Translations under genes and position numbers: made by a program
Shown: one piece after another, positions 10,322 through 20,121 of the stretch
Numbering within the stretch: the first letter of the stretch is position 1
How the letters are laid out: each line of letters starts with the position of its first letter
The notes under the pieces: model-generated
The model's database searches: none
The model's input: the letters and a program-made list of their open reading frames with translations, nothing else
Told to the model about the DNA's origin: nothing
Source of the DNA: Candidatus Accumulibacter similis
GTDB taxonomy: Bacteria; Pseudomonadota; Gammaproteobacteria; Burkholderiales; Rhodocyclaceae
Length of the DNA: 64,000 bases
NCBI GenBank assembly: GCA_013347225.1
Contig: CP054595.1
Coordinates: 62,001-126,000, forward strand
Direction of reading: 5' to 3'

Positions 10322-10347
10322 AAAAAAAGGAGGCTCGCGCCTCCTTT
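10322..10347 (-). terminator. Terminator or attenuator hairpin ahead of pheS
   Basis: On the minus strand a 9-bp perfect stem AAAGGAGGC/GCCTCCTTT with a GCGA tetraloop runs into seven T residues, about 10 bases before the pheS ATG. It would stop part of the rplT read-through or act as an attenuator of pheST. No leader peptide fits in the short rplT-pheS gap, so any regulation would differ from the classic pheL scheme. Confidence 0.8.
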
Positions 10348-10364
10348 CCCGAAAGTCGTCGGGC

Positions 10365-10724
10365 CTAGGCGGCAAGCCGGGCCTTCGCCTCGGCAGCCAG
10401 CGCAGCGAAAGCAGGCTTGTCAAAGACAGCCAGATCTGCCAGCACCTTGCGATCCACCTCCACCTGTGCCTTCTTCAAACCATTCATGAAGGTACTGTAT
10501 TTCATCCCGAGTTCCCTGGCTGCGGCATTGATCCGGGCAATCCAGAGGCTGCGGAACTGACGCTTCCGCTGTCGGCGATCACGGTAGGCATACTGGCCTG
10601 CCTTCATCACCGCCTGCTTGGCGACACGGTAAACGTTCTTGCGACGACCGCGATAGCCCTTGGCCAGGGCGAGAATCTTCTTGTGGCGCGCGTGCGCCGT
10701 TACACCACGCTTGACTCGAGGCAT
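10365..10724 (-). CDS. rplT: 50S ribosomal protein L20
   Basis: A 119-residue L20, full length for the family, starting [18 protein letters not shown], with the conserved basic N-terminal extension that threads into 23S rRNA and a globular C-terminal half ([15 protein letters not shown]). In E. coli L20 also represses translation of rpmI-rplT. Whether that applies here is not visible. It lies 11 bases after rpmI in the infC-rpmI-rplT cluster. Confidence 0.98.
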   Translation of the reverse strand: MPRVKRGVTAHARHKKILALAKGYRGRRKNVYRVAKQAVMKAGQYAYRDRRQRKRQFRSLWIARINAAARELGMKYSTFMNGLKKAQVEVDRKVLADLAVFDKPAFAALAAEAKARLAA

Positions 10725-10735
10725 CGATTATCTCC

Positions 10736-10933
10736 TTATGCGTAGGGCATCATGGCACGCACGACCGCCTTGTCGGCGGCGTGCACTGCGGTCATGCCGC
10801 GCAACTGGCGCTTGGTCTTGGTGTCCTTCTTTGTCAGGATGTGACGCTTGTACGCGAACGAACGCTTGATGCGACCACTCGGACTGATCTTGAAGCGCTT
10901 CTTGGCTCCTGTCTTGGTTTTCATCTTGGGCAT
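10736..10933 (-). CDS. rpmI: 50S ribosomal protein L35
   Basis: A 65-residue L35: [20 protein letters not shown] at the start and [12 protein letters not shown] toward the end are family signatures. It is preceded by a Shine-Dalgarno AGGAG about 6 bases upstream of the ATG. It lies between infC, 115 bases upstream, and rplT, 11 bases downstream. This is the standard order. Confidence 0.98.
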   Translation of the reverse strand: MPKMKTKTGAKKRFKISPSGRIKRSFAYKRHILTKKDTKTKRQLRGMTAVHAADKAVVRAMMPYA

Positions 10934-11048
10934 TGGATGCTCCTGTTAATGACATGCTGCCAGGTGTCTCCCGACGGGAGTTCTTCGAACCCGGCACCAC
11001 TTATCCACACGGCACGAGACTCGCGTCGCCGGCCGTGGCTCCTGCAAT

Positions 11049-11570
11049 CTAACGCTTCTTGCTCGGCGTCAGCACCATCACCATCTGCCTTCCTTCCATC
11101 TTCGGCATCTGCTCGACCAATGCCAAGTCCTGCAGATCGGCCCTGATGCGCTCGATCTGCCGCATGCCGATATCCTGATGCGCCATTTCCCGGCCACGGA
11201 AGCGCAGCGTAACCTTGACCTTGTCCTCTTCCTCGAGGAAACGCGTCATGTTGCGCAGCTTGATCTGGTAGTCGTTTTCATCGGTACCCGGACGCAGCTT
11301 CACTTCCTTCACCTGCACCTGCTTCTGCTTGAGCTTCTGCTCATGCTGACGCTTCTGTTCCTGGTACTTGAACTTGCCAAAATCGACGATGCGGCAGACC
11401 GGCGGCTGCGCCATCGGGGCGATCTCGACCAAGTCGACACCCGCCTCTTCGGCAAGCGCCAGAGCCGCCCTGACGCTCATGATTCCCAGTTGCTCGCCGT
11501 CGGCGCCGATGAGCCGGACCTCCGGTGCGTTGATTTCTTCGTTGACGCGTTGCGCTTTTTGCAGTGCGAT
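11049..11570 (-). CDS. infC: Translation initiation factor IF-3 (rare ATC start)
   Basis: IF-3, 173 residues when started at the ATC codon at 11570-11568. The strong ribosome site AAGGAG lies 7 bases upstream of that ATC, and the protein then begins [17 protein letters not shown], matching the usual IF-3 N-terminus. A TTG at 11600 would add ten unrelated residues and overlaps the thrS stop. AUU/AUC starts are a known feature of infC and underlie its autoregulation, because IF-3 discriminates against non-AUG starts. The N domain, linker ([15 protein letters not shown]) and C domain ([16 protein letters not shown]) are complete. Confidence 0.95.
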   Translation of the reverse strand: MALQKAQRVNEEINAPEVRLIGADGEQLGIMSVRAALALAEEAGVDLVEIAPMAQPPVCRIVDFGKFKYQEQKRQHEQKLKQKQVQVKEVKLRPGTDENDYQIKLRNMTRFLEEEDKVKVTLRFRGREMAHQDIGMRQIERIRADLQDLALVEQMPKMEGRQMVMVLTPSKKR

Positions 11571-11596
11571 GGTCCCGCTCCTTTTTCCGACAAAAG

Positions 11597-13513
11597 TCAA
11601 GCCGTGCCACTGCGCTCGGCGACTTCCCCAAGAAGCCGCCCGGTCAGAGCCTCGAGAGTCATTTGCCCGAGGTCCCTGCCCCCGCGCGTGCGCACGGCCA
11701 CCAGATTCGCTGCCACCTCCTTGTCGCCAACGACGATCTGATACGGCAGCTTGTTCATGCTATGTTCTCGTATTTTATAGGTAATTTTTTCATTGCGCAA
11801 ATCCGCCTCGACCCGCAGCCCGGCGCTGCGCAGCACCGCCGCGACCTGCCCCGCATAGTCGGCCTGTTTCTCTGAAATATTCAGCACCACCGCCTGTATC
11901 GGCGACAGCCAGAGGGGCATCGCACCAGCATAATGCTCGATGAGAATCCCGATGAAGCGCTCCAGCGAGCCGAGGATCGCCCGGTGCAGCATGACCGGAA
12001 CCTGGCGCTCGTTGTTCTCGCCAACGTAGTGCGCGTCAAGGCGTTGCGGCAAGGCAAAGTCAAGTTGCAGTGTGCCACACTGCCAAACGCGCCCAAGGCA
12101 GTCCTTCAGCGAAAACTCGATCTTCGGCCCGTAGAATGCGCCTTCTCCCGGCTGCAGGTCATAGGCCAGTGCTTTCGCCGCCAGAGCCTCGGCCAATGCC
12201 GCTTCCGCCCGGTCCCATGCGGCGTCCGATCCGATGCGTTTCGCCGGCCGCGTGGACAGCTTGACGAGGATCTCGGTAAATCCGAAATCGGCATAGATCT
12301 TCTGCAACAGGTCGATGAATGCAGCCGTCTCCGGCAATACCTGCTGTTCCGTACAGAATATGTGTGCGTCATCCTGAACGAAGGCGCGCACGCGCATGAT
12401 GCCGTGCAGGGCACCGGACGGCTCGTTGCGATGGCAGGAGCCGAACTCTGCCAGTCGCATCGGCAGGTCACGGTAACTGCGCAGCCCCTGATTGAAGATC
12501 TGGATGTGCCCGGGGCAGTTCATCGGCTTGATCGCGTAGTCACGGTTCTCCGAGGCAGTCGTGAACATGTGCTCCGCATAGTTCTGCCAGTGGCCCGAGC
12601 GCTCCCAGAGCGAACGATCCATGATCATCGGCGTCTTCACTTCGCAATAGCCGTTCTCGCCGAGCAGACGCCGGATGTACTGTTCGACTTCCTGCCAAAT
12701 GGTCCAGCCCTTAGGGTGCCAGAAGACCATCCCGGGCGCCTCGTCCTGCAGGTGAAAGAGGTCGAGTTGCCGACCCAGCTTGCGATGATCCCGCTTCTCG
12801 GCTTCTTCGAGCATGTGCAGGTATGCATCCTGGTCTTCCTTACGGATCCACGCGGTGCCGTAGATGCGCTGCAACTGTTCGTTGCGGTGGTCCCCGCGCC
12901 AGTAGGCACCGGCCAGCTTCATCAGCTTGAAGACCTTCAATCTACCGGTCGATGGGACATGCGGACCACGACAAAGGTCAACGAAGTCTCCTTCGCGGTA
13001 CAGCGAGACAGTCTGATCCGCCGGTATCGCATCGATCAGTTCCGCCTTGTAGTGCTCGCCCTTGGACTTGAAGAAGGCGACAGCCTGATCGCGCTGCCAG
13101 ACTTCCCTCTGCACCGGCAAATCGCGCCGCACCAGTTCCGCCATCCGCCTTTCGATGGCCGCCAGATCGTCAAGCGTGAACGGACGCTCGAATGCGAAAT
13201 CGTAGTAGAAGCCGCTCTCGATGACCGGGCCAATGGTCACCTGTGCCGCCGGAAACAGCTCCTTCACCGCATAGGCCATGAGGTGTGCCGTCGAGTGGCG
13301 AATGACCTCGAGCCCCTCGGGATCCTTTTCGGTGACGATCGCCAGATGGGCATCGCTGTTGATCACGAATGAGGTATCCACCAGACGGCCATCGATCTTG
13401 CCGGCCAAGGCGGCTCGCGCCAAGCCGGCACCAATCGTCTGCGCGACCTCGGCGACCGTCACAGGCCGCGCGAAATCCCTCTGCGAACCATCGGGTAGTG
13501 TGACGACCGGCAT
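11597..13513 (-). CDS. thrS: Threonine--tRNA ligase
   Basis: A 638-residue class II synthetase: N-terminal TGS domain ([18 protein letters not shown]), the second additional domain with HxxxH ([14 protein letters not shown]) and its Cys/His zinc-editing set, then the catalytic core. That core has motif 2 ([20 protein letters not shown]), zinc ligands including the Cys in IKPMNCPGH, and motif 3 ([18 protein letters not shown]). The C-terminal anticodon domain ends near RTRGG. The ATG at 13513 gives the family N-terminus. The open frame extends upstream to 13603, but those residues fit no thrS. It is the first gene of the operon and ends next to infC. Promoter and leader hairpin are annotated separately. 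Confidence 0.97.
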   Translation of the reverse strand: MPVVTLPDGSQRDFARPVTVAEVAQTIGAGLARAALAGKIDGRLVDTSFVINSDAHLAIVTEKDPEGLEVIRHSTAHLMAYAVKELFPAAQVTIGPVIESGFYYDFAFERPFTLDDLAAIERRMAELVRRDLPVQREVWQRDQAVAFFKSKGEHYKAELIDAIPADQTVSLYREGDFVDLCRGPHVPSTGRLKVFKLMKLAGAYWRGDHRNEQLQRIYGTAWIRKEDQDAYLHMLEEAEKRDHRKLGRQLDLFHLQDEAPGMVFWHPKGWTIWQEVEQYIRRLLGENGYCEVKTPMIMDRSLWERSGHWQNYAEHMFTTASENRDYAIKPMNCPGHIQIFNQGLRSYRDLPMRLAEFGSCHRNEPSGALHGIMRVRAFVQDDAHIFCTEQQVLPETAAFIDLLQKIYADFGFTEILVKLSTRPAKRIGSDAAWDRAEAALAEALAAKALAYDLQPGEGAFYGPKIEFSLKDCLGRVWQCGTLQLDFALPQRLDAHYVGENNERQVPVMLHRAILGSLERFIGILIEHYAGAMPLWLSPIQAVVLNISEKQADYAGQVAAVLRSAGLRVEADLRNEKITYKIREHSMNKLPYQIVVGDKEVAANLVAVRTRGGRDLGQMTLEALTGRLLGEVAERSGTA

Positions 13514-13540
13514 AGTGCACCTCAGCACGAAGAAATGGAA

Positions 13541-13563
13541 AAGCCAGAGCGCCGCTCTGGCTT
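13541..13563 (-). terminator. Terminator-like hairpin in the thrS leader (possible attenuator)
   Basis: On the minus strand a 10-bp perfect stem AAGCCAGAGC/GCTCTGGCTT with a GGC loop is followed by a pyrimidine-rich tail (TTCCATTTCT). It sits about 27 bases before the thrS ATG, inside the transcript predicted from the 13737-13765 promoter. A terminator at that place would only make sense as conditional termination. Confidence 0.6.
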
Positions 13564-13736
13564 GTGTCCGGACCGCAGGCGAGAAATCGACAACTCGCAC
13601 CAAGCGCGACGACAGCCGCGCTCAGGGTCTCTGGCCAACATCCCGCCGTCGACCACTCGGCAAGAACGGTGTCGGACCCGATCGCAGCCGGCAGCAACGA
13701 CGTTCGCCAACCTTCCCGTAGATCCTCGACGCTGCG

Positions 13737-13765
13737 ATTCTAGCACAGCAGGTCCGGCCGGCCAA
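13737..13765 (-). promoter_or_regulatory. Predicted sigma70 promoter of the thrS operon
   Basis: Minus strand: minus-35 TTGGCC (13765-13760), 17-base spacer, minus-10 TAGAAT (13742-13737). Transcription would begin near 13730, giving a leader of about 215 bases. The spacing is ideal, and it is the only good match upstream of thrS that I found. Confidence 0.65.
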
Positions 13766-13871
13766 AAGCCAAGCGCCGACAGTCCCGGCTGTGGCCCTGC
13801 GACCTCCAAGGACGCACCGACCTGCAAGCAGGGCGGGGCGGCGTCAGTCGCCACCGCGTGGTCGCGATCCC

Positions 13872-16800
13872 TCAACTCGCCAGCGGCGCGAAAAGCGCCG
13901 AGATGTCGTCGCTGCCGAACTTGGCTTCGACGCCATGGTCGGCAGACAGAATGCGCGCCGCAAGCTCGGCCTTGCCCTCCTGCAGGGCGAGAATCTTCTC
14001 TTCGATGCTGCCGGCAATGATCAGCTTATAGACGAACACCGGCTTGTCCTGGCCAAGTCGATGCGCGCGATCGGTCGCCTGATTCTCGGCGGCGGGGTTC
14101 CACCACGGATCGTAGTGGATGACTGTATCGGCAGCCGTCAGATTCAGGCCAACGCCTCCGGCGCGCAGGCTGATCAGGAAGATGGACACTTCGCCCGCCT
14201 GAAAGCGGCGGACCTGTTCCTCGCGATCCACCGTGTCACCGCAAAGCAGGGCGTAGTCGAGGGCAAGGAGCCGCAGTTCCTTGGCAATCAGCGCCAGCAT
14301 GCTGGTGAACTGCGAGAACACCAGGATCTTCCGGCCCTCCTCAACCAATTCCGGCACCATCGTCATCAGGAGATCCAGCTTGGCGCGTTCCTTGATCTTC
14401 TGCACCGACTTGGACTTGAGCAACCGCGGGTCGCAACAGACCTGTCGCAACTTCAGCAGCGCATCAAGAATGACGATCTGGCTGCGATTGAAACCCTTGC
14501 TGGCGATTTCCTCACGCACCTTGGCGTCCATGGCAACGCGAACGGTCTCGTAGAGATCGCGTTGACCACCAGCCAGTTCCACCTTGCGCACGATGATGGT
14601 CTTCGGCGGCAGTTCGCGTGCAACCTCCTCTTTCTTGCGGCGCAGGATGAACGGCCGCACCCGCCTCGCCAACAGCTCACGGCGCCTGACGTCGCCCTGC
14701 TTCTCGATCGGTGTCCGCCAGTACTTGGTGAAGGTCTGGTTACTGCCGAGAAAGCCCGGCAACAGGAAGTCGAACTGGCTCCAGAGTTCGCCCAGGTGGT
14801 TCTCCAGCGGCGTCCCGGTCAAGCAGAGGCGGTGACGAGCTTCGATCCGACGGACCACTTCAGCACCCTGACTGCGGGCGTTCTTCACCGTCTGCGCCTC
14901 GTCGAGAATCAGCAGGTGATAGGCGTACCGGGTCAGGTCGGCTGCATCGCGCCATAGCAGCGGATAGGTCGTCAGCACCACATCATGGCGCGGGATGTCG
15001 GCAAAGCGGCTCTTTCGTTCCGGTCCATGCAACGACAGGATGGACAGGCCCGGAGCAAAGCGAGCGGCCTCGTTGGTCCAGTTGAAGATCAGTGAGGTGG
15101 GCAGCACGATCAGTGCCGGCCGGTCCAGCCGGCCCGATTCCTTTTCCAGCAGCAGGTGTGCCAGTGTCTGCGCCGTCTTGCCCAGACCCATGTCGTCGGC
15201 GAGAATTCCCGCAAGATTCTGTTCGCGCAGGAACTGCAGCCAGGCCAGCCCTTCGGTCTGGTAATGACGCAACTCCAGGGCGAGCCCCCGTGGCGGCTCG
15301 ATGTGGCCGATCCCCTGTGCTGCGCTCAGCTGCTCGGCGAGCGCCAGCACATCACTCTGGCCCTTGAACCGCCAGCGCGAACCGTCGTTGAGCTCGGTCA
15401 GGCGCGGCGCGTCGAAACGGGAAAGGCGCAGGCTGCTACCGCCGGTGAAGCCATCAAAGAGGTCGATCAGGGTTGCCGCAAGCGGCTTCAGGCGCCACGC
15501 AGGAACGCGGATTCTCAAACCGGCACCGGTCACCAGTTCGACCATCTCGTTGTTCGCGACCTGTGCCAAGAGGCTGGCCTCGAGCCAGCGCCCGTCACGC
15601 CGGAAGAGGCTGGCAAGCAGAGGCGCAAGTGGCAGACGCTCACCTTCCACGACGATTCCCATGTCGAGTTCAAACCAGCCCTGCCCGGAGTCCGTGAGAT
15701 CGGCATCCCAGGCCTCGACCTCGAGCAAGCGATGGCGAAACTCGGCAGCAAAGTCGACCTGCCAACCGCTTCTGCGCAGGCGCGGCAGTTGCTCACGCAT
15801 GAAGACCGGCCAACTGCTCTCCTGCGCCAGTCCATATGCATTGTCCGGTGGCCTGCCGAAGGTTTGCAGGACGTAGCCCGGGATCTTCTCCAGATCGGCA
15901 CTGCCCAGTTCCGACATGAGTTCCTCTTCGCGCGCACGCTGACGCTCGATGCGCACCATCTCACCATTGGCCAGGATCGTGAAGTCGCGCCGGTCGTCGG
16001 GAATCACCTCGACATCCTCGTAGCGAAACGCCGCCAAGGCGACATCGAAGGGCCCTCCGCCGAAAGCCGCCGAGTAGTCACGCCAGCCGCGATTGCCGTG
16101 TATGTGCAGGGTCCGCAGACGCAGCAGTGCGACCGGCTCGGCAACGATGCAGCGGATGTTTGAGCTGGCCTGTTCAGGGTCGCAAGGCAGCTCGCTCACG
16201 GTCTCGGCAAGGGCCTCGCCAACCAGGGCGGCAGCTGTGGCCGACAGGGGCGGTAGCGAGAACAGGCGGGCTACTACCGCCGGGTTGCCTCGCACCTGCA
16301 GGGAACCAACCTGGCGCCCGTCGAGATCGACGAACCACGGCTGCGGCAGCGGTATGACCAGACCGGCCGCCGGCTCCGCGAGCAGCATGGCCGACTGACG
16401 CCCGTCGCCGCTCTCCCGCCAACCAACAGTCGCGGGGCGCGGTGCAGCCAGCGTCAGAAAGGAAAAATCATCGCCTCGACACAGCCGGCCGGTTTGTGCC
16501 ATGAGTTGCAGCGCTTCGCCACCGTGTCTTGGCCCAAGGCCAAAGGCGCGCAGACCCGTGTCGAAGGCGCGCTCGGCCCACAGCAGTCGCAGGATCGGAC
16601 GATCTTCGTCACTCACGAAGCGCAGGGATTTCGCGAGCGCACGATCGATGTTCCACACCTCGTCGGCGCCATCAGGTTCGCGGCCCTTGTGAACCGTGAC
16701 CCCGAAGCCAGCCAGGTCGGCCGTCCAATGCAGCAGGTAGAAGAGCTGCTGGCGACCGCCGCCGGGACTGCGGTCCTTCTTGCTCACCGCAATCGCCACC

Positions 16801-16907
16801 CGGCGCAGTTCCTCGGTCCACGAGAGCGCGCCGACGTCGCTCTTGCCGAGCGGCAGCGATCGTTCCGCCGGCTTATCCACGCGGCGTGGCCGACGGCTGG
16901 GTGACAC
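13872..16907 (-). CDS. SNF2/RapA-family DEAD/DEAH-box helicase
   Basis: A 1011-residue Swi2/Snf2-type ATPase. All seven motifs are visible: I ADDMGLGKT (about residue 570), II DEAQ, III LTGTPLEN, IV VFSQFTSML, V SLRAGGVGLNLTAA and VI ATDRAHRLGQ, with DPWWNPAAE between V and VI. The roughly 500 residues ahead of the ATPase core form the non-catalytic domain typical of bacterial SNF2 proteins. Many proteobacterial relatives begin with a SWIM zinc finger (CxC...CxH). None is present here, and the frame closes at 16959-16961, so the protein either lacks it naturally or has lost it. The GTG start at 16907 is uncertain. It probably remodels or translocates on DNA or nucleoprotein, with target unknown. 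Confidence 0.88.
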   Translation of the reverse strand: MSPSRRPRRVDKPAERSLPLGKSDVGALSWTEELRRVAIAVSKKDRSPGGGRQQLFYLLHWTADLAGFGVTVHKGREPDGADEVWNIDRALAKSLRFVSDEDRPILRLLWAERAFDTGLRAFGLGPRHGGEALQLMAQTGRLCRGDDFSFLTLAAPRPATVGWRESGDGRQSAMLLAEPAAGLVIPLPQPWFVDLDGRQVGSLQVRGNPAVVARLFSLPPLSATAAALVGEALAETVSELPCDPEQASSNIRCIVAEPVALLRLRTLHIHGNRGWRDYSAAFGGGPFDVALAAFRYEDVEVIPDDRRDFTILANGEMVRIERQRAREEELMSELGSADLEKIPGYVLQTFGRPPDNAYGLAQESSWPVFMREQLPRLRRSGWQVDFAAEFRHRLLEVEAWDADLTDSGQGWFELDMGIVVEGERLPLAPLLASLFRRDGRWLEASLLAQVANNEMVELVTGAGLRIRVPAWRLKPLAATLIDLFDGFTGGSSLRLSRFDAPRLTELNDGSRWRFKGQSDVLALAEQLSAAQGIGHIEPPRGLALELRHYQTEGLAWLQFLREQNLAGILADDMGLGKTAQTLAHLLLEKESGRLDRPALIVLPTSLIFNWTNEAARFAPGLSILSLHGPERKSRFADIPRHDVVLTTYPLLWRDAADLTRYAYHLLILDEAQTVKNARSQGAEVVRRIEARHRLCLTGTPLENHLGELWSQFDFLLPGFLGSNQTFTKYWRTPIEKQGDVRRRELLARRVRPFILRRKKEEVARELPPKTIIVRKVELAGGQRDLYETVRVAMDAKVREEIASKGFNRSQIVILDALLKLRQVCCDPRLLKSKSVQKIKERAKLDLLMTMVPELVEEGRKILVFSQFTSMLALIAKELRLLALDYALLCGDTVDREEQVRRFQAGEVSIFLISLRAGGVGLNLTAADTVIHYDPWWNPAAENQATDRAHRLGQDKPVFVYKLIIAGSIEEKILALQEGKAELAARILSADHGVEAKFGSDDISALFAPLAS

Positions 16908-17107
16908 CGCTCTCGCGCCAGACTTCGCGCAGTGAAGGCAGACGGATCGAAGACTCGTTCAAGGTGTGCCCCCACAGCCAAGAGTTCCGCGACACACCGT
17001 TGTCGCGGACCGCGAAACAGCGCAACCGCGGCCACCCGGACAAATAAGCTGGCATACGGCGGCAAGCTCCGGCAAGCGCAGCCACACCACTCCGCTTGCG
17101 CCCGTTC

Positions 17108-17602
17108 TCAATCGCGGAAGTTGCCGTAGCGGATCGGAAAATCGCTGATCTCCTTCGTCACCAGCGCGATGCAGGCCTGCAGCTCGTCCCGCTTGGCGCC
17201 ACTGACGCGCACCGCATCGCCCTGAATCGAAGCCTGCACCTTGAGCTTCGAGTCCTTGATCAGCTTGACGATCTTCTTCGCCAGTTCCGACTCGATGCCA
17301 ATTCGGATCTTCAGGTCCTGTTTGACCTTGTTGCCAGAGACTCGCTGCACCGGCTGATCTTCGAGTCGCTTGGTGCTCTCCTTTTCCTTCTTCTCCATTG
17401 CCGGAAACAGGAGATCCCTGATCTGCCCAAGCTGGAACTCGGAGTCACCGTGCAGCGTGATCACCTTGTCCTTGTCATTGAGTTCCACCCTGGCGCTCGT
17501 GCCCTTGAAATCGTAGCGATTGTCGATGGCACGCCGGGTGACGTCGAGCGCGTTGTGCAACGCGGCCATGTCGGCTTCGGAAGAAAAGTCGAATGAAGGC
17601 AT
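17108..17602 (-). CDS. yajQ: YajQ-family nucleotide-binding protein (UPF0234)
   Basis: A 164-residue YajQ protein starting MPSFDFSSEADMAALHNALD at the ATG 17602. The frame runs on upstream to 17797 but with unrelated sequence. It ends in the family tail DFPIRYGNFRD and contains KIRIGIESELAKKIVKLIKD. YajQ has two ferredoxin-like domains. Members have been reported to bind tRNA/GTP, and a Xanthomonas member to bind cyclic di-GMP. It lies between a DUF2788 gene and the SNF2 gene on the same strand. Confidence 0.95.
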   Translation of the reverse strand: MPSFDFSSEADMAALHNALDVTRRAIDNRYDFKGTSARVELNDKDKVITLHGDSEFQLGQIRDLLFPAMEKKEKESTKRLEDQPVQRVSGNKVKQDLKIRIGIESELAKKIVKLIKDSKLKVQASIQGDAVRVSGAKRDELQACIALVTKEISDFPIRYGNFRD

Positions 17603-17675
17603 AGAGTGATCCAGTTGTTGGTCGAAAGGGCGGCCAGGCGCGGCCCCGCACCGCCGGCGGTGGCATGCGGAACAA

Positions 17676-17885
17676 CTAGAGGCCCCAGAGCTTTTCCATG
17701 ATCGTCTTGGCGATGAAGCCCAGCATGCCGAATGACAGGACAAAGAAGAGCACGATGGTGCCCGTCTTGCCAGCCTTGGACTTCCAGGCGATCTCACCTA
17801 TGATGAAGAGCATGAAGAGCATGAAGGCACCGACCCCGAAGGTCATGCCGAACCCGGATATCTGTTCTTCGCTCAGTCCAAACAT
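17676..17885 (-). CDS. Small membrane protein, DUF2788 family
   Basis: A 69-residue protein with two predicted membrane helices (about residues 12-32 and 42-62) separated by a short basic loop WKSKAGKTG. The start MFGLSEEQISGFGMTFGVG is typical of DUF2788 proteins of Betaproteobacteria. No function is known for the family. It sits 47 bases after argG and 73 bases before yajQ in the same direction. Confidence 0.8.
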   Translation of the reverse strand: MFGLSEEQISGFGMTFGVGAFMLFMLFIIGEIAWKSKAGKTGTIVLFFVLSFGMLGFIAKTIMEKLWGL

Positions 17886-17932
17886 CCGCGCCGCCTTTCA
17901 CTCAGGGCGCACATCGACGGATCATCCCGCGA

Positions 17933-19162
17933 TCATCGCCGGCGCGCCGCGAGCCTGGCCGCAATGCGCATCCGCAAGGCGTTGAGCTTGATGAAACCGG
18001 CAGCGTCCTTCTGGTCGTACGCACCGGCGTCATCCTCGAAAGTCGCGATCGTCGAGTCAAACAGCGAATCGGTCGCTGAATCGCGGCCGACGACGATCAC
18101 GTTGCCCTTGTACAGCTTGACCCGTACCCAGCCATTCACCGCCACCTGCGTATGGTCGATCAGCTTCTGCAGCGCCAACCGTTCCGGGCTCCACCAGTAG
18201 CCGTTATAGATCAGGCTGGCGTAGCGCGGCATCAGGTCATCCTTAAGATGAGCCACCTCACGGTCCAGCGTGATCGACTCGATGGCCCGGTGGGCTGGCA
18301 GCAGGATCGTCCCACCCGGCGTTTCGTAGCAGCCCCGCGACTTCATGCCGACGTAGCGGTTCTCGACGAGGTCGATGCGACCGATCCCGTGCTTGCCGCC
18401 CAGCTCGTTGAGTCGTGCAAGCAGTTCGTGTGCCGGCAGTCGCAGGCCGTCGATTGCCACCAGATCGCCACGTTCGAACTCGAGCTCGAGGTATTCTGCT
18501 GCATCCGGCGCTCTCTCCGGCGAGACCGTCCAGCGCCACATCGACTCCTCGGCTTCGGCTGCCGGATCTTCCAGGTGACGTCCCTCATAGCTGATGTGCA
18601 GCAGGTTGGCATCCATCGAATACGGGGAGCCACCCTGGCGATGCTTCATCTCGACGGGGATGCCATGCTCCGCGGCATACGCCAGGAGTCTCTCGCGCGA
18701 CAGCAGGTCCCACTCGCGCCAAGGCGCGATGATCCGTATGTCGGGTCGCAGGGCGTAAGCCCCGAGTTCGAAGCGTACCTGGTCGTTGCCCTTGCCGGTA
18801 GCGCCATGCGCCACCGCGTCGGCAGCGGTCAGATTGGCGATCTCGATCATCCGCTTGGCAATCAGCGGTCGCGCGATCGACGTGCCGAGCAGGTACTCGC
18901 CCTCATAGACCGTATTGGCGCGAAACATCGGGAAGACAAAGTCGCGGACGAACTCTTCGCGCAGGTCTTCAATGTAGATGTTCTCTGCCGCAATGCCGAG
19001 CTTCAGCGCCTTCGGACGTGCCGCCTCGAGTTCCTCCCCTTGCCCGAGATCGGCAGTGAAGGTCACCACCTCGCAGCGATAGGTATCCTGCAACCACTTC
19101 AGGATGACTGAGGTATCGAGCCCACCCGAATAGGCAAGGACGGCTTTGCTGATCTGGTTCAT
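17933..19162 (-). CDS. argG: Argininosuccinate synthase
   Basis: A 409-residue enzyme joining citrulline and aspartate with ATP in arginine synthesis. It has the N-type ATP pyrophosphatase loop [16 protein letters not shown] (about residues 8-23) and [12 protein letters not shown] (about 117-128), which binds citrulline and aspartate. The ATG at 19162 overlaps the argF stop by 4 bases (ATGA), so the two genes are translationally coupled. The longer open frame to 19210 lacks homology-like sequence. It is the third gene of the argD-argF-argG group. Confidence 0.97.
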   Translation of the reverse strand: MNQISKAVLAYSGGLDTSVILKWLQDTYRCEVVTFTADLGQGEELEAARPKALKLGIAAENIYIEDLREEFVRDFVFPMFRANTVYEGEYLLGTSIARPLIAKRMIEIANLTAADAVAHGATGKGNDQVRFELGAYALRPDIRIIAPWREWDLLSRERLLAYAAEHGIPVEMKHRQGGSPYSMDANLLHISYEGRHLEDPAAEAEESMWRWTVSPERAPDAAEYLELEFERGDLVAIDGLRLPAHELLARLNELGGKHGIGRIDLVENRYVGMKSRGCYETPGGTILLPAHRAIESITLDREVAHLKDDLMPRYASLIYNGYWWSPERLALQKLIDHTQVAVNGWVRVKLYKGNVIVVGRDSATDSLFDSTIATFEDDAGAYDQKDAAGFIKLNALRMRIAARLAARRR

Positions 19163-20112
19163 GTTCTTTCCCCGCTCGAACTGGATGATGATACATCGAC
19201 GCGGCCGCACAGCAGATATTCCAGCAGCGCCTTTTGTGTGTGCATGCGGTTCTCGGCCTCATCCCAGACGACGCTCTGCGGCCCATCGATGACCTCCGCC
19301 GCCACTTCCTCGCCCCGGTGTACCGGCAGGCAGTGCATGAAAAGGGCCTGCGGGCTGGCCATCCGCATCATCTCGCGATTCACCTGCCAGGCGGCGAAGG
19401 CGCGCCGCCGGTGATCGTTTTCGGCTTCGAAGCCCATCGAAGTCCACACATCGGTGGTAACCAGGTCAGCTTGCCGCGTTGCCGCCAGAGGGTCGGCAAA
19501 CTGCTCGAAATGCCTTGTCCCCTGCAAGCCGAGACGCTCGGGAACGACTTCGTAGCCCGGCGGGGTGGAGACGTGCACCCGAAAGTCGAGTACTTCGGCC
19601 GCCTGCAGCCAAGTATTGCAGACATTGTTCGAATCGCCGACCCAGGCAACCGTCCTGCCCTGGATCGGACCGCGATGCTCGATGAAGGTGAAGATGTCAG
19701 CGAGAATCTGGCATGGATGATACTCGTTGGTCAGCCCGTTGATCACCGGCACGCGCGAATTCGCCGCAAAGCGCTCGATGATCGCCTGCTCGAAGGTTCG
19801 GATCATCACCACATCGCTCATGCGCGAAATCACCTGTGCCGCATCTTCAACCGACTCGCCGCGCTGCAGTTGCGAGTCGCGGCTGTTGAGGTAGATCGCC
19901 GAACCACCGAGTTGCTGCATGCCGGCCTCGAACGAAAGTCGGGTGCGGGTGCTGGCCTTCTCGAAGATCATCACCAGCGTGCGATCGCTGAGCGGCCAGT
20001 ATTTGCGAAAGGCCTTGAACTCGTTCTTGATCCAGCGTGCACGTTCGAACAGATGATCGAATTCCGCGCGCGTGAAGTCCTTGAACTGGAGAAAATGCCG
20101 GGGGCAGCGCAT
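19159..20112 (-). CDS. argF: Ornithine carbamoyltransferase
   Basis: A 317-residue transcarbamylase making citrulline from ornithine and carbamoyl phosphate. The carbamoyl-phosphate motif is [12 protein letters not shown] (about residues 50-61), HPCQILAD (about 128-135) is present, and the ornithine-side loop [10 protein letters not shown] lies near 267. The C-terminus ends in an unusual six-serine run just before GERT, overlapping the argG ribosome region. It starts 9 bases after argD ends and overlaps argG by 4 bases. Confidence 0.97.
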   Translation of the reverse strand: MRCPRHFLQFKDFTRAEFDHLFERARWIKNEFKAFRKYWPLSDRTLVMIFEKASTRTRLSFEAGMQQLGGSAIYLNSRDSQLQRGESVEDAAQVISRMSDVVMIRTFEQAIIERFAANSRVPVINGLTNEYHPCQILADIFTFIEHRGPIQGRTVAWVGDSNNVCNTWLQAAEVLDFRVHVSTPPGYEVVPERLGLQGTRHFEQFADPLAATRQADLVTTDVWTSMGFEAENDHRRRAFAAWQVNREMMRMASPQALFMHCLPVHRGEEVAAEVIDGPQSVVWDEAENRMHTQKALLEYLLCGRVDVSSSSSSGERT

Positions 20113-20121
20113 GGCGGGTCT

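Larger units (their letters stand above)
13514..13871. other. thrS leader and intergenic region
   Basis: About 358 bases between the SNF2 helicase stop and thrS. The thrS-proximal 215 bases are the predicted untranslated leader of the thrS operon, with a promoter at 13737-13765 and a terminator-like hairpin at 13541-13563. A 39-codon open frame beginning MLARDPERG crosses the leader but is not threonine-rich and is probably not a leader peptide. Nothing is recognised in 13766-13871. Confidence 0.5.

Noticed and set aside
16784..17085. Two short minus-strand frames upstream of the SNF2 helicase, considered as a missing SWIM domain
   Set aside because: Neither carries the Cys/His pattern and neither is in the helicase frame.
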